NCBI GenBank assembly: GCA_002286855.1
Contig: NRSV01000045.1
Location: 1 to 64,000, forward strand
Direction of reading: 5' to 3'
DNA length: 64,000 nt
DNA from: Bipolaris cookei
Lineage: Eukaryota > Ascomycota > Dothideomycetes > Pleosporales > Pleosporaceae
Part shown: piece after piece, positions 18,734 through 27,253 of the stretch
Layout of the letters: the number at the start of each line of letters is the position of its first letter
Position numbering within the stretch: the first letter of the stretch is position 1
Made by a program: the position numbers and the translations under genes
The notes under the pieces: model-generated
Databases searched by the model: none
Told to the model about the DNA's origin: nothing
The model's input: the letters and a program-made list of their open reading frames with translations, nothing else

Positions 18734-20467
18734 TTAAGAGGACCATTTCAACTCCTCCAGCTTCTCAACGCCATACGGTACGCTCGGGGTACTCCAAGCC
18801 GCACCCTTAATCTGAGGCACAGGCTTCAAAATACTCAACCTCTTGCTTTCAAACGTGCTGTTCTCGAAACTCTGGTACCACCCACAGTTCTCCTCCAAAT
18901 ACTGCCCAATAACCTTCTTCCAGCCCTTGTAAACCGTTACAAGCAAGTCAAGCACATGATGGCTTCCACGCATCTCATCCCACTGAAACCTCTCCTGGCA
19001 CTCCTTAACCGTCTCAAGCGGATAGAGCCCAACATCCTTACGCAGCGCATACGCATTCACGCCAACAAGCGAAGAATGAACCTGATAGCTTCCCCCCTTA
19101 ACCGCACGGTCACGTAGAGCCTGCATAGCCCCAACAGCTCCAAGGACTCCAGTTGACATATCCGAAATAGGCAAACTAGGCAGCACAGCCTCATTCTTCG
19201 GAAGTTGCTGTGTAATTTCCAGTGCCTTACCAGTTACGTACGCGGAACCAGCTGCAGCATCAGCAATTTGCTGCCAACCAGGTCGCTCCTTGTAGTATCC
19301 GTCTGGGCCGTAGCAATTCTCAGATACGTACACGATGCCTTTGCCTCTCTTACCGGCCATCTCGAGCATGTCGTCGAGACCTAGACCGTATTTGGCCATC
19401 TTGCCCATGCGAAAACCTTGGATGAAGACGTCGGCATCTACAAGGAGAGATTGCAGGTATGTTCTGTCGGATTCTTTGCGTAGGTCTACGGTTGAAGTAC
19501 GCTTTCCGGCGTTGAGCGTGAGTTGCATGATGTTGATGTCGGGGAGATGGGGTGGGTTGAGGCGGATGACATCTGCACCGAATGCTGCGAGGATGGTGCC
19601 AACTTCTGGGCCAGCGATGACGCGGGTAAGTTCGACGATCTTCACGCCGGCGAGGGGCCTGCGGTCTTTGGGGTTGAAAGGTGGGAAGCTGATGGGTGGA
19701 GTGGGGATGGCTTGGTTCTGCTGCTTGACGTTGACGAGTGGGTGTGCGGCTAGTGACTTGCCCATCGTCGACTCGTTCCATTGCTGGGGTGTGAAGCAGA
19801 TGGAGCCACAGAGACCGTTCATCAAGTTCTCGAGCTCAAGTTCTGCAGGGCTAAATTTCTTGGTATGTTCTGCAATAAGCACTGCAGCTTCCTCGTTGGA
19901 CGAGACCGGAGTACTTGGGTTGATACCAATCATCTCGAGGGTTGGTGGAGCATTCATACTTCCATGAAGAGAATACCATGTCTCGGGATCTTTGGTAGGA
20001 TATAGGGCGGTTGCACGGTACTTGAGTGGTGTGTCTGTCCAGCCTTGCTCCCAGTCCGGAAGCAATTCACCAAGCTTCTTTTGTGCGGACATGCTCAAAA
20101 CGTCTTCTCTGTTGAGAAATGCCGTGGCAATGCAACCGAACCACATGGCAGCGTGTGTGGTGTTCACAGTGATTTCACGCTTGTCGTCTTTGGCGCCTCT
20201 TATCGCGAGTATCTCATCTGCGAGGACGCCACACATAGCATGCAGGGCAGCGGCGACAGATGTTGCCTTAATGGGTCCTGGGATGACAGGATATTCCTCA
20301 CCGGTGAACTTGACTTTTGAGAGAATATTTTCATCTTGGGTGAAGCCAGGTGTTTGCGATACGAGCTGGCGGAAGATGCGTGCGGTATCTTGCGGGACGG
20401 GAACAAAGGTCTTGTCTGTGTAGGTTCCAGGGCCATAAACATCTGGGATACGATCTGAAGTGGCCAT
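18734..20467 (-). CDS. CoA-transferase family III protein (CaiB/BaiF, formyl-CoA transferase type)
   Basis: Single exon, 577 aa. Known family role: moves CoA between carboxylic acids or, in carnitine-type pathways, handles acyl-CoA intermediates. The N-terminal 260 residues form a degenerate CaiB-like half. The second half carries the recognisable signature: GVKIVELTRVIAGPEVGT, GADVIRLNPP, KRTSTVDLRK, GYGLGLDDM-like turns, and GIVYVSENCYGPDGYYKERPGWQQIAD. This long two-half form is common in filamentous fungi. It is divergent from a 3-hydroxyacyl-CoA-dehydrogenase-type gene (681 bp between starts) and has a paralogue at 61229-63005. I infer a role in degrading a carboxylic acid via its CoA ester; the substrate cannot be read from sequence. 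Confidence 0.88.
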   Translation of the reverse strand: MATSDRIPDVYGPGTYTDKTFVPVPQDTARIFRQLVSQTPGFTQDENILSKVKFTGEEYPVIPGPIKATSVAAALHAMCGVLADEILAIRGAKDDKREITVNTTHAAMWFGCIATAFLNREDVLSMSAQKKLGELLPDWEQGWTDTPLKYRATALYPTKDPETWYSLHGSMNAPPTLEMIGINPSTPVSSNEEAAVLIAEHTKKFSPAELELENLMNGLCGSICFTPQQWNESTMGKSLAAHPLVNVKQQNQAIPTPPISFPPFNPKDRRPLAGVKIVELTRVIAGPEVGTILAAFGADVIRLNPPHLPDINIMQLTLNAGKRTSTVDLRKESDRTYLQSLLVDADVFIQGFRMGKMAKYGLGLDDMLEMAGKRGKGIVYVSENCYGPDGYYKERPGWQQIADAAAGSAYVTGKALEITQQLPKNEAVLPSLPISDMSTGVLGAVGAMQALRDRAVKGGSYQVHSSLVGVNAYALRKDVGLYPLETVKECQERFQWDEMRGSHHVLDLLVTVYKGWKKVIGQYLEENCGWYQSFENSTFESKRLSILKPVPQIKGAAWSTPSVPYGVEKLEELKWSS

Positions 20468-21148
20468 GATGGGTGGATGAATGTGATTAACAGTAGAGTA
20501 TGTTACGGTATAATGAATAAATGAAAATTTTGCGATGAAGTGTTCTGATGGAGTTGTGAAAGATGATAAGTAAATGCAAGTCTACTTGCGCAATGCCTCT
20601 CTTATATCATCCATCTTGAAGTTCTCTGATCAGGTTCTTCGACTACAAGCTCCTTGAGAGTCTACGGATAGGTGCCTCCGATCCAGTAAAGAAGGAGATA
20701 GTTCGGACACGCTTCATCATTTCTTCGCTCGTCCTCGTACGAATAGCATCATCCTTGCAGGAATATGAGGTGAATTGCGCTATTCCACGTTTGCTATGTG
20801 CGTGGTAAGTTGGCCGAGATCTCCCGCGCGCCACTTTTCCTTGTACAGGCACGACCTCTGCGAGCTTGCATCATATCTTCGAACGTTGCTGAAAGATCTT
20901 TTTCGGATCTGATGCAGAAATGGGGTCCCTGGATATCGGTCCGGTCCGGTCAATTGGCGATCACATTGGCGGTCTGACATCATTCGGTGATCAATCGGTG
21001 TTATGGTCTCTCGTGCGAACGTCTCTTGACAGGCACAGCGAGTTGCAATGGGATGCTTGCAAGTAGTAGAAATTTATATGTCCAAGATGGGAACATATTA
21101 CTCTTCTGAGCGTTTTCTAGTAATTCATTTTCATATCTCCCATTCAGA
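20468..21148. promoter_or_regulatory. Divergent promoter between CoA-transferase and dehydrogenase genes
   Basis: These 681 bp separate two divergent start codons and hold no credible gene. The arrangement allows shared control of the two enzymes. CGG-containing pairs occur (for example CGGTCCGG at about 20938-20945), as bound by many Zn2Cys6 factors, but I cannot assign a regulator. Confidence 0.5.
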
Positions 21149-22132
21149 ATGCCACACTCAACAGCCCCAGTGCTAATCCAGCACATCACTGTCATCGGCA
21201 GTGGCTCAATTGGAGCATCATGGGCTGCTCTCTTCCTTGCGCAGGGCCTCAAAGTGACAGCCTTCGACATTAACCCAGCCGCTGAGGCAACGCTGCGAAA
21301 GCTCGTCAAAAACGCACTCCCTGTGCTGAAATCTCAGGGCTTACTCAAGAACTCTAATACGTCTCCCGAGGATATTATTTTCACGACCGACCTCGCTATA
21401 GCCCTCGAACATGCCGACTTTGTGCAAGAGAACGGGCCAGAACGCCTTGATCTCAAGCAGCAACTATTCAACAACATGGCCGCCGTTGTGCGCCCCAACA
21501 CCATCATCGCCACCTCATCAAGTGGCCTGACTTGCACATCCATCCAGTCCGGTATGGGTGCGGATACACACCCAGAGCGCATCGTAATTGGACATCCCTT
21601 TAACCCGCCGCATTTGATCCCGCTCGTAGAAGTTGTTGGCGGCGAGCAGACCGCACCAGAGACGATTGAGCGCACAATGGCGTTCTACACGGCCATTGGC
21701 AAGAAAGCCGTGCATGTCAAGAAGGAAGTTGTTGGACATATCGCAAACCGACTACAGGCAGCACTGATGCGTGAGATGTTGCACATAGTGCAAAATGACA
21801 TCTGTAGCATCTCGGACATTGACGATGCCATGGCGTACGGACCAGGACTGCGTTGGGGTATCATGGGTCCTAATGCGCTATTTCATCTTGCAGGCGGCGA
21901 GAAGGGCGCTCAACATATGGCGGATCATCTTTTGGGACCGCTAACTACTTGGTGGGCACAAAAGGATCCTGTACTAGATGATGATTTGAGGAAGAAGTGG
22001 GTCGAGGGCACGTTGGAAGCAGTTGCTGGGAGGAAGTTTGATGATCTGATCACACAGCGAGATTCAGAACTGGTTAGGCTGTTGAATTTGAGGAGGGAGT
22101 GGGATGGGTATGCGGAAGAGAGGAAGGACTAG
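21149..22132 (+). CDS. 3-hydroxyacyl-CoA dehydrogenase-family enzyme (lambda-crystallin / carnitine dehydrogenase type)
   Basis: Single exon, 327 aa, which is the usual length of the single-domain lambda-crystallin and L-carnitine-dehydrogenase-like group. The NAD-binding Rossmann motif GSGSIG is at residues 17-22, with an acidic residue ending beta-2 (FDIN). The catalytic motif is HPFNPP at about 148, and the C-terminal helical domain has the GPGLRWGIMGP motif. It would oxidise a 3-hydroxy acid or its CoA ester (or a similar hydroxyl substrate) with NAD+ in the cytosol or peroxisome; no clear targeting signal is seen. It is divergent from the CaiB/BaiF gene and followed by a propeller protein in the same direction, so a shared catabolic route is likely. 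Confidence 0.9.
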   Translation: MPHSTAPVLIQHITVIGSGSIGASWAALFLAQGLKVTAFDINPAAEATLRKLVKNALPVLKSQGLLKNSNTSPEDIIFTTDLAIALEHADFVQENGPERLDLKQQLFNNMAAVVRPNTIIATSSSGLTCTSIQSGMGADTHPERIVIGHPFNPPHLIPLVEVVGGEQTAPETIERTMAFYTAIGKKAVHVKKEVVGHIANRLQAALMREMLHIVQNDICSISDIDDAMAYGPGLRWGIMGPNALFHLAGGEKGAQHMADHLLGPLTTWWAQKDPVLDDDLRKKWVEGTLEAVAGRKFDDLITQRDSELVRLLNLRREWDGYAEERKD

Positions 22133-22858
22133 TAGAATGTAGGACTAGGAAAAGATAGATTGATACCCTTTGGAATGTACTTTACAGTTTCTATCGTGGC
22201 GATTACGTTAAAGTCAATTTCTGTAATACATCAACTATCATCTGCTCGGAACATGACAATGAACTCTGAATGTCAGAACCCTATTTCGAATTTACTTCTC
22301 AACTTTTCAGAAGGCTACGATTATTCTTTGAAGATGATGACGACATCCCACGTGGTACGGCAAACTAGTGGCGGCTAGCGCCGTTGGACCCTTCGGTCAA
22401 ATTGTCTCTTTTTGCATCTTCTTTGCCTCTCTACACAATTTACAAAACTCAAACTGAAATTGACGTCACAAGATGATGTTGACATATCAACTCCATCGAG
22501 ATATTTTCCTGGAGAGATGGTAAGTTTACCGTAACGGCGCACGCACAAGTTCGGCCGAGCAAACTAGCACGCCCGACATTGCAAACGTGCACGAAAAGTG
22601 GGATGGACATGAAGTACGCGTATGGAGTCGGTGTATGGTGGATCCGAGTTTGGCCCAAATAGGTTTGTAGTGGTAACTAGAGCGGCGCTGGTATGTACGT
22701 ATATAGAAGGTTAACAGTCTGGAGTCTAGACGACTGATACCTAACTCACGAAACTCATCAATTGGATCTGTATCCTCTTGAATGATTGCAAATTTCTTTT
22801 TACTGCACAAATAAAATCATATCAGAGGATTACATTGGGACGTTTTACAACGCACATC
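22133..22858. promoter_or_regulatory. Intergenic region between dehydrogenase and propeller genes
   Basis: This stretch of 726 bp holds no supported gene. It contains AT-rich runs and must include the 3' end of the dehydrogenase transcript and the promoter of the propeller gene. Confidence 0.45.
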
Positions 22859-23782
22859 ATGCCCTCAATCACTGAGCTATCTCAGAAGGCTCCATCGAAA
22901 CAACGTCTCTACATCCTCGACGCATCACTATCATCGCCCAACCACTCTGGCGGCCGCATCATCTCCTGCAACACAGATGGCAGCGACCTGCAGCCCGTTG
23001 TCTCGCCGCTTCCCACACTGCCAGACGGGGTGACAATCGATCACAACAATGGCACTATATGGTGGACAAACATGGGCACTGCGCTCTCCACCAACACAGG
23101 GAGTATAGAGACAGCCTCACTAGGCGGCTCCAGCCGCCGGACTATCGTCCCTACTGGCACAAAGGGCGTCTGGACGCCCAAGCAAATCACTCTCGCAAGG
23201 GAAAGTCGCACTCTTTACTGGTGCGACCGTGAAGGCATGAAAGTCATGCGTATGCCACTGGCAACAGAGGAACCAGAGGTACTCATATCAACAGGTGATC
23301 CACATATCGCATCAGATGCAGCAGATACGCGGAACTGGTGTGTCGGCATTGCTGTCGACGAACGCAGAGGCTGGTTCTACTGGACGCAAAAGGGCGCGTC
23401 AAAGGGAAATGCTGGTGCCATCTACCGCGCACGCATCGACAACACGGACGTGCGCGAGAAGGTTTTTGAGAACCTACCTGAGCCGGTTGATCTAGAGTTG
23501 GATGAGGAGAATGCCGTGTTGTACTGGACGGACCGTGGGGATCCGCCCAGGGGTAACACATTGAACAGAGCGTTTGTTGGAGGCGGGGAGGAGCCAATTG
23601 GTGGAATTGAAATCCTTGTGAGCCGATTTCATGAGACTATTGGGCTTGCATTAGACCTAGAGCAGGGCATTGTGTACGTAAGTGACCTTGCGGGCGGCGT
23701 GTATGCGGTTGATCTTCAGACACGGAAGAAGAAGGTATTGTTCCCCGAGCTAGGAGATTTGACCGGCATTGCGCTTGCGTAG
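22859..23782 (+). CDS. YWTD/SMP-30-like beta-propeller protein
   Basis: Single exon, about 307 aa from the ATG at 22859. I preferred this start (MPSITELS) because the propeller begins soon after it; an upstream in-frame Met at 22778 adds 27 residues without conservation. Repeated blades of the LDL-receptor YWTD type are visible: GTIWWTNMG, RTLYWCDREG, GWFYWTQKG, AVLYWTDRGD and GIVYVSDLAGG. Intracellular fungal members usually lack a signal peptide, as here, and are often found beside sugar- or acid-catabolic enzymes, where a lactonase-type activity has been suggested. The position just downstream of the dehydrogenase fits that, but the function is inference. Confidence 0.8.
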   Translation: MPSITELSQKAPSKQRLYILDASLSSPNHSGGRIISCNTDGSDLQPVVSPLPTLPDGVTIDHNNGTIWWTNMGTALSTNTGSIETASLGGSSRRTIVPTGTKGVWTPKQITLARESRTLYWCDREGMKVMRMPLATEEPEVLISTGDPHIASDAADTRNWCVGIAVDERRGWFYWTQKGASKGNAGAIYRARIDNTDVREKVFENLPEPVDLELDEENAVLYWTDRGDPPRGNTLNRAFVGGGEEPIGGIEILVSRFHETIGLALDLEQGIVYVSDLAGGVYAVDLQTRKKKVLFPELGDLTGIALA

Positions 23783-24111
23783 ATATCTGTAATCCATAAT
23801 TCTAGCATGATACCTTATCATACATTTGCTCAATTCACAGTTGTTCAGCTCATATGTAGAGCTTGGCGATTTACTTAGATTTAGTGAAGGGGGCTTTGCA
23901 TGCATGACATGATGTGCCGGATACACCAAAATTGGTGTTGATTAGTTTCTCCGACTAAGAGACTTGATGTGCTAAGATTTGCTAAAATGGCATCAGTCTC
24001 ACCATAGCATTCGGTTCGGCCGTTACGGTGAGGATCCCGGCAAAACAAGGCCAAAAAAATCGGCAGCACACTAGAAGTCTTGTATTCGTGAACGCAAAAA
24101 AACTAATGATT

Positions 24112-24194
24112 TGACCTAACCAGGGGTCGAACCTGGAATCTCTTGATATCGAACTGAATCGTAGTCAAGCGCCTTGCCATTGGGCCATTAGGCC
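24112..24194 (-). tRNA. tRNA-Arg (anticodon ACG) with a short intron
   Basis: On the minus strand the 5' end GGCCTAA (24194 downward) pairs with TTAGGTC at the 3' end, with discriminator A at 24112. The D-stem is GCC/GGC, the anticodon stem CTTGA/TCAAG, and the T-arm CCAGG-TTCGACC-CCTGG. The anticodon loop reads CT-ACG-A, then about 11 extra bases before the loop resumes, at the canonical intron position one base 3' of the anticodon. After removal the tRNA is 72 nt. A weaker intronless folding (4-bp anticodon stem, long variable arm) still gives ACG. Transcription would be by RNA polymerase III from the internal A and B boxes. A Pogo transposon sits 42 bp upstream of its 5' end. Confidence 0.9.
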
Positions 24195-24236
24195 AGTTGT
24201 TCTGATGATGGAGGTTTTTGAAGTATTATCATTATA

Positions 24237-24292
24237 ACGTAAAGCACCACCGAGCCGGACACACCACCGAGCCGGACACTTTTTCTTGGCAT
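24237..24292 (+). repeat. Left terminal inverted repeat of Pogo element 2
   Basis: Exact reverse complement of 26090-26145. Starts ACGTAAAGC directly after the TA duplication and carries two tandem copies of a 17-bp subterminal unit. Confidence 0.95.
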
Positions 24293-24316
24293 CGCGAACA
24301 TCACTTGCAAAGTAAC

Positions 24317-24526
24317 ATGTCCCAACTACGTAAAGATACATTAACTCAGAGAGAAGGCAGAATTACTCTTGCTATTCAGGCCTATCGTACGGGCCAGTTT
24401 AAGAGCATTCGACGCGCTGCTGCTGTCTACAACGTTCCTTTTCAGCGGCTTTCTGATCGGCTTAACAAAATCACTTTTCGACCCCAGATATCTCCAAACT
24501 GCCGCAAACTAACTGTCAAAGTGTAG
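24317..24526 (+). pseudogene. Transposase N-terminal fragment (HTH_psq)
   Basis: From the ATG at 24317, MSQLRKDTLTQREG leads into a Psq-type helix-turn-helix (about residues 15-50: ITLAIQAYR...IRRAAAVYNVP). The frame reaches NCRKLTVK and then a stop at 24524-24526, where an intact family member would continue into the CENP-B-like domain. The rest of the transposase resumes only after 25003. The start is placed at the first Met inside the element, shortly after the left inverted repeat. Confidence 0.85.
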
Positions 24527-25003
24527 GGTGCTGCTTGTTCTACTATCGACTCAGAGGTAGAGGTCTCTGCCTTCTACTTGTCCGTAGTAGACTCAGAGCC
24601 AGCTTGATTGAGAGATTGTAGAGAGAGAAGATATGTGCTAGGGAAGAAACACTAATTGATTGATCGTTGGTAGTGTGAATTGATCTTGTGTGAAGTGCTC
24701 TGTCTTCTATCTACTTGCTATCCTACTACTATATATATTAGCTAGAATAGATTCTAGAAGAGTCTATCTAGTAGTAGCTTGCGTAATCTATAGCGTCATA
24801 GATAGATGTCTATTGATCGATTATAGTCTTGATAGATCGACTATAGACTTGATTGATCGCAGAGTCCGGGTGTGGACTGCGCATCCGGATTCTGTCGTAG
24901 AATAGCTGAGTAGCTTATCTACAACACGCCCCCTTAAGCTAGGAAGCTGTAATATGAGATATATCTACTAGATTTGATCCGATTATAAAGTCTCGAGTCT
25001 TNC
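24527..25003. mobile_element. Foreign AT-rich insert in the transposase gene, possibly LTR remnant, ending at an ambiguous base
   Basis: About 480 bp with no relation to a transposase. It contains short internal repeats (TTGATTGATCG and TTGATAGATCG units at about 24654-24862) and ends with TCTACAACACGCCCCCTTAAG-like sequence near 24918-24938, which reminds me of the edge of a copia-type LTR. An N at 25003 directly precedes the resumed transposase frame. The likeliest reading is a retroelement inserted into the Pogo copy, with the rest collapsed in assembly. About 170 transposase codons are missing. Confidence 0.45.
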
Positions 25004-25004
25004 A

Positions 25005-26062
25005 TCTGCGCTGCGGGGTATGCTACTCCGCCATTCATTATCTACAAGGGACGCGTCCATATCTCTGCTTGGTACGAAGAAGTAGATATACCGTACGATT
25101 GGAAGCTCTCAGTATCACAGAACGGCTGGACAAATAACGCGCTTGGTCTTGAGTGGTTAAAGCACTTTGACGAGCATACAAAGACGCGTCAGGTGGGGTC
25201 GTACAGGCTACTTATTCTTGACGGCCATGAGAGCCACCTAAACCAAGAATTTAAGGACTACTGTCTTGAACAGAAGATTCTTACTCTTTGTATGCCTGCT
25301 CATTCATCGCATATACTTCAGCCGCTTGACGTTGTCTGCTTTTCGCCTCTTAAGCAGAAGTACTCCCAACGCGTACGAGACTTGGCACGCCACCACGTCT
25401 GGCATATTGATAAAGAACGCTTCCTGCCAGCCTTTCGAGACGCGTTTCGCGACGTATTTACGTTCGATAACTGCAAAAAAGCCTTTAAGGCAGCAGGGCT
25501 AGTTCCTATTAACGCGCAGAGAGTCATTGATCGTCTTGACGTACGCCTTTGTACCCCACCACAAGAAGCTCAGCTAGAAACACCCTGGGAGTCTAAAACC
25601 CCTAGCAATTCGTACGAATTTGGATCACAGTCGAAGCTTGTAAGAGATTCTTTTGTACGATCACCAACTGCTGCACAAGAAGGCTTCTCAAAGCTTATTG
25701 AAGGAGCTGAGGAGATGCTACATGAGAATGTGCTTATGAAGGCCCGCATACGAGAGCTTGAAGAGCAATTAGCTGAGGTAACAAAGCGCCGAGGGCGTAA
25801 AAGAAAGCGAATTCAGACAGGCGGGACACTAGACTTTGGTGCAGGAGCATCGCAGGCAGCTGAAAATGCTGCTACTGGTCGTACGGCATCAAAGAAGGCG
25901 CGTGGTGGGGGTAGTCAAGAAAAGGCTCTACCAGGTCAACGGCACTGTGGAACCTGTGGGAGAGTGGGCCATAACGCCCGTACGTGCCAAAAAGATGTAG
26001 AAGAAGATTCTCTATCAGATACAAGTGAGTTGTATAACGCATCTATAGCTAGTGTAGAGTAA
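25005..26062 (+). pseudogene. Transposase C-terminal fragment (DDE_1 domain, coiled coil, zinc knuckle)
   Basis: From about 25005 the frame is open: a PPFIIYKGR block, WLKHFDEHTK, the second catalytic aspartate in LILDGHESH, and the third in LQPLDV. A coiled coil (about 25720-25800) and a basic stretch (KRRGRKRKR) follow, then a CCHC-like knuckle CGTCGRVGHNARTC near the end. The first catalytic aspartate lies in the missing middle part, so this copy cannot be catalytic alone. The zinc knuckle is found in some Fot1/Pogo transposases of filamentous fungi. Confidence 0.88.
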
Positions 26063-26089
26063 TTCGAGTTTTCGTACATGAAGTTCGTG

Positions 26090-26145
26090 ATGCCAAGAAA
26101 AAGTGTCCGGCTCGGTGGTGTGTCCGGCTCGGTGGTGCTTTACGT
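26090..26145 (-). repeat. Right terminal inverted repeat of Pogo element 2
   Basis: Exact reverse complement of 24237-24292, followed by the TA duplication at 26146-26147. Confidence 0.95.
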
Positions 26146-26435
26146 TAATGACTTTTTAAAAACTCGAACCGCAGCGCTGTACTGGAGGGGTATGCATTCA
26201 ACGTCATCCGCCCCACTATACTCTTCCTCTCTAATTCGACCACACACATCGTCTCAGCACCCACTGCCTCGAATTATGGCTTCCTTACGATTAGGCAGAC
26301 GCTCGATCTCGTGCTTTCTCTCCATCGGCGCCGCTGTAACCTAACACTGTTCCTTCACACTTGCCTTTCCCGATTTCTACGTTCCTTGCACCCCATAGCA
26401 ATCGCACAAACTTCCACATCACGATCATCAGATCC

Positions 26436-27253
26436 ATGTCAAGAAGAAACAGTACCATGTATACCCATCATCCGCTGACCGCGCAATTCTATAGCGCAAA
26501 GTTCATGGTCGGCGGCGGAGTAGCCATCTTCCATCTCGCAACTGGGCGCGTGGTACTATGCAGCTACGAGCACCAAGGGCGCAAAGTATATTTCCTACCC
26601 AAAGGACGACGAGACGCAGGCGAAGAGAGTGGGACAGGCGCAGAGCGAGAGGGGTATGAAGAGGTGGGTCCCAAAACAAATCTATCAGCATTCTCCCGAA
26701 AAAAAGAGAGTTCGTAAATGAAGTTTGCAAGGGCTAATGCAGTACGCAATATACAAAGTCAGGGTATCGAAACCGGCTTCTCCCTCTACCAACACGGCAT
26801 TGCCAACCGCAGGCTCATCCACGTGTCCACGCTGCATCGCATACCGCCGAGCCCGTTCTGTTACAGTTGATGCCATTGCGAGAGTATCAGTATGTGGTTT
26901 ACTGGTACATTGCGGAGACGCTGCCGCCGTCGCTCGAGGGGGACCTGGAAACAGAGCGGGGGTTGCCGTATAAACCTCCGCCACGTTATCCGCAGAATCT
27001 CTCGTTGAGGGAGAGAATTGCGTTGGAGCCGCAGGGGTACGAGCCTAGACATCACGAGGGCACGGGCGTGGATGATATGGAAAGGCAGTTCAAGAGCGAG
27101 TTGTGCAGTGTAGAAGACGCGATAAGAAGGTTAGACCAGGGTCACATGATGGGTGAGGCTATGGCAGATGTAGTTAGGAAAGGGTGGGAAGGAATCCAAA
27201 AGAGGTTCGAGATGGAAGATGCAGCCACGCACCAAAGTCCCGAAGCAGTTTGA
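26436..27253 (+). CDS. Nudix hydrolase-family protein
   Basis: Two exons, 26436-26663 and 26759-27253, giving about 240 aa. The Nudix box region reads LPKGRRDAGEE...EREGYEE at the exon end, and splicing to SGYRNRLLP completes the REGYEESG part (REUXEEXGU). The intron has donor GTGGGT, a CTAAT branch, and acceptor ACAAAG. An alternative pair (donor GTCCCA after GTGG, acceptor GTCAG) would give EEVGYRN instead. The second exon (MPLREYQYVVYWYIAETLPP...LSLRERIALEPQGYEP) is typical of the fungal group. I chose the start MSRRNS because conservation begins soon after; an upstream Met at 26361 is also open. Nudix enzymes cleave nucleoside diphosphates linked to another moiety; the substrate is unknown. 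Consensus glycine spacing in the box is somewhat loose. Confidence 0.85.

Larger units (their letters stand above)
24237..26145 (+). mobile_element. Second Fot1/Pogo element, full-length ends, interrupted in the middle
   Basis: The ends are perfect 56-bp inverted repeats (24237-24292 and 26090-26145) with a few more imperfect matches inside. They are flanked by the target duplication TA (24235-24236 and 26146-26147). Each repeat contains a CACCACCGAGCCGGACA unit twice in tandem, a plausible transposase binding site. Inside are the two ends of a transposase gene, separated by non-transposase sequence and an ambiguous base at 25003. The element is non-autonomous as assembled, but its ends look intact. 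Confidence 0.93.

Noticed and set aside
26664..26758. Nudix gene as a frameshifted pseudogene
   Set aside because: A normal intron with a branch site joins both parts and completes the EESGYRN motif.
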